Source: UBA8079 sp965205535 (GTDB taxonomy: Bacteria; Pseudomonadota; Alphaproteobacteria; UBA6615). From it: 64,000 bases of DNA. Numbering within the stretch: position 1 is the stretch's first letter; the number at the start of each line of letters is the position of its first letter. Location of the stretch: assembly GCA_965205535.1 (NCBI GenBank), contig CBDBHH010000005.1, forward strand, positions 1,674,001-1,738,000, read 5' to 3'. Under the pieces are notes generated by a model. That model was not told the origin of the DNA and did no database searches. It was given only the letters and a program-made list of their open reading frames with translations. Below, piece by piece: positions 1 to 8,621 of this stretch. The translations under genes and the position numbers were made by a program.

Positions 1-1
1 C

Positions 2-196
2 GGCCAATGTTCGGAGCTGTGCGGTGCGGGGCATGCGTTCATGCCGCTGGCAATCAAGGCGGTGCCCGAGGCTGAATTCAACGCCTGGGTGACCAAGGCG
101 CAGGCGCGTTTCGGCGGCGCTGACGGCGATTTGGCGCCGCGACCGATCCAGATCACACGAAACGAAGCGGGCGAAGCGCCCGTAACCGCACAGTAG
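2..196 (+). CDS. coxB: cytochrome c oxidase subunit II, C-terminal end (partial)
   Basis: Only the last 64 codons are in the window; the gene starts upstream. The first residues carry the Cu_A binding motif CSELCGAGHAFM (two Cys, the His and the Met that hold the dinuclear copper centre). This centre takes electrons from cytochrome c on the periplasmic face of the inner membrane. After it come a short linker and a C-terminal tail ending in AQ. The ctaD gene for subunit I follows after 20 bases with a ribosome site, so both belong to one cox operon. The family call is secure because of the copper motif and the neighbour; nothing can be said about the missing membrane part. Confidence 0.93.
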   Translation, partial: GQCSELCGAGHAFMPLAIKAVPEAEFNAWVTKAQARFGGADGDLAPRPIQITRNEAGEAPVTAQ

Positions 197-216
197 CGCG
201 GCGAGGAGATTGTAAG

Positions 217-1842
217 ATGGCTGACGCTCACGCAGACGATCACGCACACGACGATCACAAGCCACGCGGCTGGCGGCGGTGGGTCTACTCGACCAACCAC
301 AAAGACATCGGGACGATGTATCTCACCTTCTCAATCCTCGCCGGTATTGTGGGTGGCCTCTTCTCCATCCTGATGCGGCTTGAGTTGCAGGATCCGGGCA
401 CCCAGTATTTCCTCGCGGGTGACGGCTCGACTGACGGCCAGTTCTGGAACGTGGTGATCACGGCCCACGGCCTGATCATGGTGTTCTTCGTGGTCATGCC
501 CGCCGTCATCGGCGGCTTCGGCAACTGGTTCATCCCGCTGTTGATCGGCGCGCCGGATATGGCGTTCCCGCGGATGAACAACATTTCATTCTGGCTCCTG
601 CCGCCTGCGCTGATCCTGTTGATCGGCAGCACGTTCGCCGGCGGTGGTGCCGGGACAGGCTGGACGGTCTATCCGCCGCTCTCGTCGGCCGTGGGGCAAC
701 CCGGGCCATCGGTGGATATGGCGATCTTTGCGCTCCATCTGGCCGGTGCGTCGTCGATTCTCGGCGCGATCAACTTCATCACCACGATCTTCAATATGCG
801 CGCGCCGGGCATGACCCTGCATCGCATGCCGTTGTTCATCTGGGGTGAGCTGGTAACGGCGTTCCTGCTGGTGCTAGCAGTTCCGGTGCTCGCCGGCGCG
901 ATCACGATGTTGCTGACGGACCGCAACTTCGGCACGACCTTCTTCGACGCGGCCGGTGGTGGCGACCCGATCCTGTTCCAGCACCTGTTCTGGTTCTTCG
1001 GGCATCCCGAGGTCTACATCATGATCTTGCCGGGCTTCGGCATTGTCAGCCAGATCGTCTCGACCTTCTCGAAGAAACCGGTGTTCGGCTATCTTGGCAT
1101 GGCTTACGCCATGGTCGGCATCGGATTCGTCGGGTTCATCGTCTGGGCTCATCACATGTTTACGGTCGGCCTCGATGTCGATACGCGGGTCTACTTCACG
1201 GTTGCGACCATGGTGATCGCGGTGCCCACGGGCATCAAGATATTCTCCTGGATCGCGACCATGTGGGGCGGGTCTGTCCGTATGGACACGCCGATGCTCT
1301 GGGCCGTCGGGTTCATCTTCCTGTTCACCGTTGGCGGTGTCACGGGCGTGGTGCTTGCGAATGCGGGCCTCGATCTGGCGCTGCATGACACCTATTACGT
1401 GGTGGCCCATTTCCACTATGTGCTGAGCCTGGGTGCGGTCTTCACGATGTTTGCCGGCTTCTACTACTGGATCGGCAAGATGTCGGGTCGCCAGTACAAC
1501 GAGACCTTGGGCAAGCTGCATTTCTGGATCACCTTCATCGGTGTGAACATCACCTTCTTCCCGCAGCATTTCCTCGGGCTGGCGGGGATGCCGCGACGCA
1601 TCTCCGATTATCCCGATGCCTATGCGGGCTGGAACGAGATCTCCTCGATCGGCTCATATATTTCCGCCGTCGGCGTGCTGCTGTTCATCTACATCGTGTT
1701 CCAGACCCTGACATCGGGACGCCGGGTTGAGGCGAATTACTGGGGCGAGGGTGCCACGACGCTTGAGTGGACGGTGCCGTCACCCGCACCGCATCACACC
1801 CATGAGGAACTGCCGGAGATCAAGCCTGCGGCCGCGCACTAG
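217..1842 (+). CDS. ctaD: cytochrome c oxidase subunit I (aa3 type)
   Basis: Catalytic subunit of the haem-copper oxidase that reduces oxygen to water and pumps protons across the inner membrane. The 541 residues have the family length. Visible ligands: His84 (haem a), His263 with Tyr267 in GHPEVY (the Cu_B His-Tyr pair), His312-His313 (Cu_B), and His398/His400 in VAHFHYV (haems a3 and a). Lys341 in PTGIKIFSW fits the K-channel. The N-terminus is unusually His/Asp rich (residues 3-15), a pattern repeated at the start of ctaE in this window. The ATG at 217 follows a GGCGAGGAG-type ribosome site. It lies in the cox operon between coxB and ctaB. Confidence 0.98.
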   Translation: MADAHADDHAHDDHKPRGWRRWVYSTNHKDIGTMYLTFSILAGIVGGLFSILMRLELQDPGTQYFLAGDGSTDGQFWNVVITAHGLIMVFFVVMPAVIGGFGNWFIPLLIGAPDMAFPRMNNISFWLLPPALILLIGSTFAGGGAGTGWTVYPPLSSAVGQPGPSVDMAIFALHLAGASSILGAINFITTIFNMRAPGMTLHRMPLFIWGELVTAFLLVLAVPVLAGAITMLLTDRNFGTTFFDAAGGGDPILFQHLFWFFGHPEVYIMILPGFGIVSQIVSTFSKKPVFGYLGMAYAMVGIGFVGFIVWAHHMFTVGLDVDTRVYFTVATMVIAVPTGIKIFSWIATMWGGSVRMDTPMLWAVGFIFLFTVGGVTGVVLANAGLDLALHDTYYVVAHFHYVLSLGAVFTMFAGFYYWIGKMSGRQYNETLGKLHFWITFIGVNITFFPQHFLGLAGMPRRISDYPDAYAGWNEISSIGSYISAVGVLLFIYIVFQTLTSGRRVEANYWGEGATTLEWTVPSPAPHHTHEELPEIKPAAAH

Positions 1843-1880
1843 GCGGCCACAGGTTCGATCGTCGAATACGGAGTTGAGCA

Positions 1881-2813
1881 TTGGCTGATGCCGCGTATCT
1901 GAACCGGGCAAACGAGACCGCGCTACCTGTGGCGTCGGGTTCGCGTGTCTCGGATTTCGTCGCGTTGCTGAAGCCGCGCGTGATGACGCTCGTGGTGTTT
2001 TCCGGTGCCGTGGGATTGTTCATCGCACCGGGAACCCTGCATCCCTTGCTCGCGGTCGTGGCGATCTTGTGTATTGCCGTTGGCTCGGGCGCGGCCGGCG
2101 CCATCAACATGTGGTACGAGCGCGATATCGATGCGCTGATGTCGCGAACGGCGAACCGGCCCTTGCCCGCCGGGCGCGTCGCCCCGGGCGATGCGCTTGG
2201 CTTCGCGACAGTGTTGGCCGTGTTTTCTGTCGTCCTGATGGGTTTCACGACCAACTGGGCGGCTGCCGGTCTGCTCGCCGTGGCGATCCTGTTCTATGTC
2301 TTTGTCTATACGGTCTGGCTGAAACGCCGCACGCCGCAAAACATTGTTATTGGTGGTGCGGCCGGTGCGTTCCCGCCGATGATCGGCTGGGCGGCCGTGT
2401 CCGGCGATGTCAGCCTGGTTTCGTTCAGCCTGTTTGCCATCATATTCCTGTGGACACCGCCCCATTTCTGGGCGCTTGCGCTGTATCGCAGCGGTGACTA
2501 TGCGCGCGCCGGCGTGCCGATGATGCCGGTGGTCGCGGGTCGTCAATCAACCAAACGCCAGATGGTGGCCTACACCCTGTTGCTGGTGCCGGTCAGCTTG
2601 GCACCGTTTGCGCTGGGTGCGGCGGGGCTCCTCTACGCGATAGGTGTCGGCGCTCTGGGGGCTGTCTTTGTCGCCATCTCCTGGCAAGTGTTGCGCGAGC
2701 CGGATGCGGCCGAAGACAAGCGTGCGCGCCGGATGTTCGGCTTTTCTATTCTTTATCTGTTCCTCGTGTTCGCGCTTTTGTTGGCGGACTCACTGCTCGG
2801 ACTGGCGGGGTAA
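1881..2813 (+). CDS. ctaB: protohaem IX farnesyltransferase (haem O synthase)
   Basis: Polytopic UbiA-family prenyltransferase of 310 residues that converts haem B to haem O, the first step toward the haem A of the oxidase encoded around it. The signature NMWYERDIDALMSRT (about residues 75-89) holds the Asp residues that bind magnesium-diphosphate, followed by RPLPAG. Multiple hydrophobic segments are visible through to the C-terminus. The start is a TTG at 1881 with GGAG at 1870-1873, seven bases upstream; no nearby ATG gives a better family N-terminus. The next gene begins only seven bases after the stop. Confidence 0.95.
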   Translation: MADAAYLNRANETALPVASGSRVSDFVALLKPRVMTLVVFSGAVGLFIAPGTLHPLLAVVAILCIAVGSGAAGAINMWYERDIDALMSRTANRPLPAGRVAPGDALGFATVLAVFSVVLMGFTTNWAAAGLLAVAILFYVFVYTVWLKRRTPQNIVIGGAAGAFPPMIGWAAVSGDVSLVSFSLFAIIFLWTPPHFWALALYRSGDYARAGVPMMPVVAGRQSTKRQMVAYTLLLVPVSLAPFALGAAGLLYAIGVGALGAVFVAISWQVLREPDAAEDKRARRMFGFSILYLFLVFALLLADSLLGLAG

Positions 2814-2820
2814 AGAGGTC

Positions 2821-2952
2821 ATGGCGAAGCGGGAATACAGCGAGCGGCATCGCGAACAGCGCGGAAAAAATTACGCGATGTTGGCCGTCATCGGCGGCCT
2901 GATCCTGATCTTCTATCTCGTGTTTCTTGCGCGTGCGGGGTTGCTGGGATGA
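2821..2952 (+). CDS. coxF: small cytochrome oxidase-associated membrane protein (CoxF-like)
   Basis: A 43-residue protein with a charged N-terminus (Lys/Arg/Glu, residues 2-17) and one membrane segment, about residues 20-38. It sits between ctaB and ctaG and overlaps ctaG by four bases (ATGA), so the two are translationally coupled. Small single-helix proteins in exactly this position occur in alphaproteobacterial cox operons and are usually called CoxF; their role in oxidase assembly is only inferred from context. The start ATG at 2821 follows AAAGAGGTC. The call rests on size, position and topology, not on a catalytic motif. Confidence 0.75.
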   Translation: MAKREYSERHREQRGKNYAMLAVIGGLILIFYLVFLARAGLLG

Positions 2953-3566
2953 GCGTGGCCGAGAAAAGAACGCGCCGAGGGCGCCGTAACCGGTATGTGT
3001 TTGCCGGCATATTCGCGGTCATTGTCGGCATGAACGGTTTCGCCTACGCGACCGTCCCGGCATACCGGGCCTTCTGTCAGAAGTTCGGTTTTGCCGGCAT
3101 TCCGATCGTCGAGGCAAATGCGCCGCTGTCGGAAGAGATCCTCACAGACCGGCCCATTACCGTCCGTTTCAACAGCGATATCGAGCCCGCGCTCGACTGG
3201 CGCTTCAAACCGGTGCAGCGCACGATTGATCTGCATGTCGGCGAGACGGGTCTGGCATTCTTCGAGGCCTCGAACCGACACCATGAAGATGTTACCGGAA
3301 CGGCAACCTTCAATGTTACACCGCTGAAGGCCGCGCCATACTTCGTGAAGATCGAGTGTTTCTGCTTTACCGAGCAGACCCTCTCGGCGGGCGAGACAGC
3401 CCAGATGCCGGTGACGTTCTTCGTCGACCCTGCGATTGCGGAAGACCAGAATCTCGACGATGTGACCGAAATTACCCTGAGTTACACTTTTTTCCGCGAT
3501 CATGAGGCCGACGCCGAACGCAAGGCAGCGGCGTTGCTGAAGAGCGAAAACACACGCGTAAATTGA
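2949..3566 (+). CDS. ctaG: cytochrome c oxidase assembly protein CtaG/Cox11
   Basis: Copper chaperone that delivers Cu to the Cu_B site of subunit I. The 205-residue protein has one N-terminal membrane anchor (about residues 18-37) and a periplasmic immunoglobulin-like domain. The copper-binding Cys pair is in KIECFCF, followed by the conserved TEQTL..GE and MPVTFFVDP stretches. The start overlaps the stop of coxF. Position between ctaB/coxF and ctaE is the standard alphaproteobacterial arrangement. Confidence 0.96.
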   Translation: MSVAEKRTRRGRRNRYVFAGIFAVIVGMNGFAYATVPAYRAFCQKFGFAGIPIVEANAPLSEEILTDRPITVRFNSDIEPALDWRFKPVQRTIDLHVGETGLAFFEASNRHHEDVTGTATFNVTPLKAAPYFVKIECFCFTEQTLSAGETAQMPVTFFVDPAIAEDQNLDDVTEITLSYTFFRDHEADAERKAAALLKSENTRVN

Positions 3567-3620
3567 TACCTATTCAAAAGTTCGGGCCAGAAATATCCGG
3601 CGCAATAGTGAGATAAGCAC

Positions 3621-4475
3621 ATGAGCGATCACGCACACGACGAATCACACGGCAACCACCCCTACCACATGGTCGAGCCGAGCCATTGGCCGATTGTCGG
3701 GTCGATTGCCGGATTGCTCATGGCGTTCGGCCTCATATTCGCCATGCATCCGGGATCTCTCGGCGAGGGGCTACAGCCTTTCCTCGAGACCATCGGATAC
3801 TGGACCGTGGCACCGGGCGGCATTCTGGCCATGATGACGATGATGGGCTGGTGGCGTGACGTCATCGATGAGGCGCATGTGCAGAAGATGCACACCAAGG
3901 TTGTGCAGCTCAGCCTGCGCTACGGCATGATGCTGTTCATCATCTCCGAGGTGATGTTCTTTGCGGCCTGGTTCTGGGCGTTCTTTGGCGCAGCCCTGTT
4001 TCCGAACGAGGCAATCGGCATGGTCTGGCCGCCGGACGGTGTGGAGGTCTTCAACCCGTTCGACCTGCCGCTGCTGAACACGCTGATCCTGTTGACCTCG
4101 GGCTTCACCGTCACCTGGGCGCATCATGATATCCGCGAGGGCAACATGCCCCACGCGGCCAAGATGCTGGGCTGGACCGTTGTGCTGGGCATGCTTTTCA
4201 CCGCGGCACAGATATTTGAGTATGCCCATGCGCCGTTCGGGTTCAGCGACGGCATCTACTCCTCGACCTTCTTCATGGCGACCGGATTCCACGGTTTCCA
4301 CGTGATCGTCGGTACGGTGTTCCTCGCCGTATGCTGGTGGCGTACCGCGAAGGGCCAGTTCACGAAGGACCACCATTTCGGCTTCGAGGCGGCGGCCTGG
4401 TACTGGCACTTCGTTGATGTCGTCTGGCTGTTCCTGTTCTCGTTCGTCTATGTCTGGAGCACCTTCGGCGCCTGA
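3621..4475 (+). CDS. ctaE: cytochrome c oxidase subunit III
   Basis: Seven-helix subunit III (284 residues) of the aa3 oxidase. Family features are the PYHMVEPSHWP start, GWWRDVI, the SEVMFFAAWFWAFF helix, TWAHHDI, and the C-terminal ending WYWHFVDVVWLFLF. The subunit stabilises the binuclear centre and proton uptake. A 54-base gap separates it from ctaG, and the DUF983 and SURF1 genes follow closely. The first residues (SDHAHDESHGNH) are His/Asp rich like those of ctaD here. Confidence 0.97.
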   Translation: MSDHAHDESHGNHPYHMVEPSHWPIVGSIAGLLMAFGLIFAMHPGSLGEGLQPFLETIGYWTVAPGGILAMMTMMGWWRDVIDEAHVQKMHTKVVQLSLRYGMMLFIISEVMFFAAWFWAFFGAALFPNEAIGMVWPPDGVEVFNPFDLPLLNTLILLTSGFTVTWAHHDIREGNMPHAAKMLGWTVVLGMLFTAAQIFEYAHAPFGFSDGIYSSTFFMATGFHGFHVIVGTVFLAVCWWRTAKGQFTKDHHFGFEAAAWYWHFVDVVWLFLFSFVYVWSTFGA

Positions 4476-4500
4476 TTGGGCAGAGGATCGGACCGACGGC

Positions 4501-4872
4501 TTGACCGAGTATTATCCACGGCAGTCCAGCATCAAAACGGGCCTGCGCTGTGCCTGCCCGCGCTGTGGACAGGGCAAGCTCTATGACGGGTTGCTGACGG
4601 TTCGTGAACGCTGCTCGGTTTGCGGCTTCGACTATGGCCGACTGAACACCGACGACGGGGCCGCGTTCTTCATTATCGTGCTCTACAGCGCGCTGATTTT
4701 GCCGCTGGCCGCCTGGTTCCAGTTTGCCGTCGCACCACCGGTCTGGGTACATTTCCTGATCTGGATTCCGGTGATTATAGTGGGCGCGGTTGCATTGATG
4801 CGTCCGTTCAAGGCCTGGCTGATCGCGCAGCAGTTCAAGCATAATGTGGATGACGCGGATTTCACCCGCTGA
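4501..4872 (+). CDS. DUF983 zinc-ribbon membrane protein
   Basis: A 123-residue protein with two CxxC pairs (CPRC and CSVC, about residues 17-38) that look like a zinc ribbon, followed by two membrane helices (about 50-72 and 78-100). This is the DUF983 family, found next to ctaE and surf1 in many alphaproteobacteria, which suggests a link to oxidase biogenesis; the function is not established. I place the start at TTG 4501 (LTEYYPRQS), preceded by AGAGGA at 4482-4487 and 25 bases past the ctaE stop. An earlier in-frame ATG at 4414 would overlap ctaE extensively and has no family match. Confidence 0.85.
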   Translation: MTEYYPRQSSIKTGLRCACPRCGQGKLYDGLLTVRERCSVCGFDYGRLNTDDGAAFFIIVLYSALILPLAAWFQFAVAPPVWVHFLIWIPVIIVGAVALMRPFKAWLIAQQFKHNVDDADFTR

Positions 4873-4899
4873 ACCGGCGCGAATTTGCGCGGCTGAAAG

Positions 4900-5631
4900 A
4901 TGACGATGCGCTTCCAACCAACATTCTGGGCGACCGCCCTTGCGTTGCCGATGCTGATCGTCTTGATCGTGCTCGGTTCTTGGCAGGTCCAGCGTCTGGA
5001 ATGGAAAAACGAACTGATCGAAACCCGCGCGGCGCGGATTCTGGAGCCGCCGCTATCCTCGACGCATTTGGCTGCGGCGCAGCAGGGTTGGTTGGGTGAT
5101 CGGGGGCTGACGCAGATGGAGTATCTGCCGGTCGACTTACAAGGTACCTATCTGGGCACGACCGCTCTGCGGCTTCTTCCACGGGTTCGCGACGGAAAGC
5201 AGGGATATCATCTTGTATCGGCGTTCGACGCGGTCGGACCGCTCGGCACTGTGCTGATCGACCGAGGTTGGGTTCCGCTCGAGATTCCGGTTGAGTCCCT
5301 ACGGCCAGCCGCTGAGCCAGTTCGTGTTGAGGGTTTCCTGCGCTTGTTCGTCGAACCGGGTTACTTCGTTCCCGACAATGAACCCGCCGCGAACAACTGG
5401 TTCTTCATGCATGAGGGCGAGATGCTGGCCGCGGCAAACCTGTCCGGGCCGGTTGGTTTCTATGTCCAGGCCGGCCCCAATGCGACACCGCCCGGAATCT
5501 ATCCCGTGGGCTCCGTGCCCGATGTCAATTTGCGGAACTCGCATCTCGAGTATGCGGTGACGTGGTACGCGCTGGCGGCGGTGCTGGTGGTGATCTTTGT
5601 GATATTTCATTGGCGACGAGAAGAAACATGA
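4900..5631 (+). CDS. surf1: SURF1 family cytochrome oxidase assembly protein
   Basis: SURF1/Shy1 homologue of 243 residues with the typical topology: a membrane helix at each end (about 8-26 and 222-239) and a periplasmic domain between. Family elements include LGSWQVQRLEWKNELI, the VLIDRGWVP strand, and NNWFF..HLEYAVTWYALA near the C-terminus. SURF1 helps insert haem A into subunit I, which agrees with its place at the end of the cox cluster. The stop codon overlaps the start of the next gene (ATGA at 5628), so the peptidase gene may be co-translated. Confidence 0.95.
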   Translation: MTMRFQPTFWATALALPMLIVLIVLGSWQVQRLEWKNELIETRAARILEPPLSSTHLAAAQQGWLGDRGLTQMEYLPVDLQGTYLGTTALRLLPRVRDGKQGYHLVSAFDAVGPLGTVLIDRGWVPLEIPVESLRPAAEPVRVEGFLRLFVEPGYFVPDNEPAANNWFFMHEGEMLAAANLSGPVGFYVQAGPNATPPGIYPVGSVPDVNLRNSHLEYAVTWYALAAVLVVIFVIFHWRREET

Positions 5632-7139
5632 ACGGCAGCACGGCCTACTCGAATTTGCGCGAGACATATCGTCGTCACGCCCTGGTCGGTGATGCGTTGG
5701 GCATTCTCGGCTGGGATCAGGCAACGACCATGCCCGAAGGCAGCGCCGACGGGCGCGCGGAACAAATCGCAACCCTCAGCGTCATGCGTCATGAGCTGAT
5801 CGTCGACCCCGAAGTTTCCGATGGCATCGCCCAGGCGAAACAGGATTTTGCCGCGCAAGACATGGGAGCGTGGGATCGCGGCAATCTCCGCGAGATGGAA
5901 CGCGCCTATGCCCTGGCCGCGGCGGTCCCTGGTGATCTCGTCGAGGCGGCGGCGCGGGCCAATGCCGTGTGTGAGCTGCAATGGCGTCGTGCGCGTGCCG
6001 AAAATGACTTTCCCGGCCTGCTACCGGCGCTGCGCGAGGTGCTCAACCTCGTAGGGCAGACGGCGGATGCGCGCGCCGACGCACTTTCACTGGCGCCCTA
6101 CGATGCGCTGCTTGAGGAATTCGAGGCAGGCACGCGCACCGACCGGCTCGACCCGCTGTTCGACCGTTTGGGGTCGTTCCTGCCTGATTTCCTGCCGCGG
6201 GTCCTGGAACGCCAGAATACGCAACCCGCGCCGGTCCGGCCGCAAGGCCCGTTCGCCGTCGCCGATCAGCGCGCATTGGCCGCGGAACTGATGCAGGTGC
6301 TGGGCTTTGATTTTGACCGCGGCCGGCTGGATATCAGCCATCACCCCTTCTGTGGCGGTGCGACCGGCGATGTGCGGATCACCACCCGGTACAACAAGGA
6401 TGATTTTACCGAGTCCCTGATGGGGGTCCTGCATGAGACGGGCCACGCGCTTTACGAGGCGGGGCTGCCCGAGGACTGGCGCTTCCAGCCGGTGGGTAAC
6501 GCGCTCGGCATGGCGATACATGAAAGCCAGTCGCTGTTGATCGAGATGCAGGTCAGCCGGTCACGGCCGTTCCTGAACTACGCCCTGCCGCGTATGCAGG
6601 CGGCATTTGACGGCGGCGGCCCGGCCTGGGATGTCGATAATATCTACCGGCTCTATACGCGCGTTGAGCCCGGCTTTATCCGGGTCGACGCCGATGAGGT
6701 GACCTATCCCTTGCACATCATCCTGCGCTACCGGCTTGAGCAGGCCATGCTGTCGGGCGATCTCGATCTGGCCGATCTTCCGGGTGCATGGAACGATGGC
6801 ATGCAGGAGCTGCTGGGGATCACGCCGCCCGACGACGGGCTCGGTTGCCTGCAGGATGTTCACTGGCCGTCGGGTGCGTTCGGTTATTTCCCGACCTACA
6901 CGCTGGGCGCAATGTCGGCAGCCCAATTCTACCGCGCGGCGCGGCGCGCTATGCCCGATCTTGAGACAGACATCGCTGCGGGCGATCTGGCGGGCCTTGT
7001 GTCCTGGTTGCGCGAGAATGTGCATGGCCAGGGATCATGCCACACGGCGGATGAACTGCTGACCCGCGCGACGGGGGAACCGCTGAATTCCGAGATCTTT
7101 CTCGCGCATCTGCAGGCGCGCTATTTGGATGATTCCTGA
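5628..7139 (+). CDS. carboxypeptidase M32 (Taq type)
   Basis: Zinc metallocarboxypeptidase of family M32, 503 residues. The zinc motif HETGH is at residues 269-273, and the downstream glutamate ligand region (GMAIHESQS) and YPLHIILRYRLEQ are present, as is the conserved ILGWDQATTMP near the N-terminus. M32 enzymes remove C-terminal residues in the cytoplasm. The start ATG overlaps the SURF1 stop by four bases; a longer reading frame begins at 5562 but would run inside surf1. No functional tie to the oxidase is evident beyond transcription. Confidence 0.95.
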   Translation: MNGSTAYSNLRETYRRHALVGDALGILGWDQATTMPEGSADGRAEQIATLSVMRHELIVDPEVSDGIAQAKQDFAAQDMGAWDRGNLREMERAYALAAAVPGDLVEAAARANAVCELQWRRARAENDFPGLLPALREVLNLVGQTADARADALSLAPYDALLEEFEAGTRTDRLDPLFDRLGSFLPDFLPRVLERQNTQPAPVRPQGPFAVADQRALAAELMQVLGFDFDRGRLDISHHPFCGGATGDVRITTRYNKDDFTESLMGVLHETGHALYEAGLPEDWRFQPVGNALGMAIHESQSLLIEMQVSRSRPFLNYALPRMQAAFDGGGPAWDVDNIYRLYTRVEPGFIRVDADEVTYPLHIILRYRLEQAMLSGDLDLADLPGAWNDGMQELLGITPPDDGLGCLQDVHWPSGAFGYFPTYTLGAMSAAQFYRAARRAMPDLETDIAAGDLAGLVSWLRENVHGQGSCHTADELLTRATGEPLNSEIFLAHLQARYLDDS

Positions 7140-7207
7140 CGCGCGTCGCCTTGTATCCGCATTTGGCGTTGGATAGGTTAGCCCGCTTTTCGTCGAAGGA
7201 ACCGATT

Positions 7208-8614
7208 TTGGAATATGTAAGTACCAGGGGTACCGCGCCGGCGTTGGCGTTCGAGGATGTTCTGTTGAGCGGGCTCGCGCGCGACGGGGGATTGTTTGTG
7301 CCGGCAACATGGCCCGCGGTCGATGCAGCTGATATCCGCGCCTTGCAGGGGCTGGATTACGCCGATATCGCAGCCCGGATCGTGCGCCCGTTTATCGCGC
7401 AGGACGTGCTCAGCGACGCAGCGCTGGAAACGCTGACGCAGGAAACCTATGCCGGGTTCGACCACCCCGAAGTGGCCCCGTTACGCCAGATCGATGATGA
7501 CACATGGTTGCTTGAGCTCTTTCACGGCCCCACGCTCGCATTCAAGGATTTCGCACTCCAGTTGCTGGGGCGGCTGTTCGAGCATGTGCTGGCACGCCGT
7601 GATGCGCGTATCACGATTGTCGGCGCTACGTCCGGTGACACCGGGTCGGCCGCGATCGAGGCCTGCCGGGACCGCAGCAACATCGATATTTTCATGCTCC
7701 ATCCGCAAGGCCGGGTGTCCGAAGTTCAGCGGCGGCAGATGACGACCGTTGTCGCCGACAACGTCTACAACATCGCGCTGGGCGGGACGTTCGATGATTG
7801 TCAGGACCTGGTGAAGGCGCTGTTTGCGGATCATGAACTGCGCGACGAGGTTGGCTTGTCGGCTGTGAACTCAATCAACTGGGCCCGGATCATGGGTCAG
7901 ACGGCCTACTATTTCGCGGCCGGGGCAAAACTCGGTGCGCCGGATGAGGCGTTGACCTTTGTGGTGCCGACCGGGAATTTCGGCAACGTCTATTCAGCCT
8001 ATGTCGCGCGCCAGATGGGGTTGCCGATCTCACGGCTGATTGTGGCGTCCAATCGCAACGATATCCTCTATCGCTTCTTCGACCGGGGTGACATGTCCAT
8101 TTCCGCCGTCGAGCCGTCGCTCTCGCCGAGCATGGACATCCAGGTGTCGAGCAACTTTGAACGCTTGATGTTTGACCTGCTGGACAGGGACGGGGCCGCC
8201 GTCGAAGAGGCGATGCGCGTGTTTCGCCAGGACGGTGTTCTGCCGGACGCACAGAAACTCAGCGACGATGCGCGCGGACTGTTTGCAGCGCACCGTCTTG
8301 ATGACGATGAAACGCTTGAAGTGATCCGCGATGTGCATGCGCGCTCGGGGGGTCTCGTCGATCCGCATACGGCGGTCGGGATCGGGGCCGCGCGCAAGGC
8401 GCCGCGCGACGGACACAAGCGCGTCGTCCTCGCCACGGCCCATCCGGCGAAGTTTCCCGATGCGGTCGAGAAGGCAACCGGCGTGCGCCCGACGTTGCCG
8501 CCCCATCTCGCGGACCTGCTGGAACGCCCGGAACAGGCTGAGCCCATTGAAAATTATACTGCGGCTGTGCGCGCGTTTGTTCGCACCCATGCTGCGGCAC
8601 GAAAGACAGGTTGA
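7208..8614 (+). CDS. thrC: threonine synthase
   Basis: PLP enzyme that converts O-phosphohomoserine to threonine. The PLP lysine is Lys113 in LAFKDFALQLLG, and SGDTGSAAIEA and the phosphate-binding PTGNFGNVYSAY follow as in the family. Length is 468 residues. I set the start at TTG 7208 (product begins MEYVSTRG) because AAGGA lies seven bases upstream at 7196-7200 and the homologous N-terminus starts there; an upstream ATG at 7151 would add unrelated sequence. Homoserine kinase, the preceding step, is encoded elsewhere in this window at 15.8-16.8 kb. Confidence 0.96.
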   Translation: MEYVSTRGTAPALAFEDVLLSGLARDGGLFVPATWPAVDAADIRALQGLDYADIAARIVRPFIAQDVLSDAALETLTQETYAGFDHPEVAPLRQIDDDTWLLELFHGPTLAFKDFALQLLGRLFEHVLARRDARITIVGATSGDTGSAAIEACRDRSNIDIFMLHPQGRVSEVQRRQMTTVVADNVYNIALGGTFDDCQDLVKALFADHELRDEVGLSAVNSINWARIMGQTAYYFAAGAKLGAPDEALTFVVPTGNFGNVYSAYVARQMGLPISRLIVASNRNDILYRFFDRGDMSISAVEPSLSPSMDIQVSSNFERLMFDLLDRDGAAVEEAMRVFRQDGVLPDAQKLSDDARGLFAAHRLDDDETLEVIRDVHARSGGLVDPHTAVGIGAARKAPRDGHKRVVLATAHPAKFPDAVEKATGVRPTLPPHLADLLERPEQAEPIENYTAAVRAFVRTHAAARKTG

Positions 8615-8621
8615 GAACATA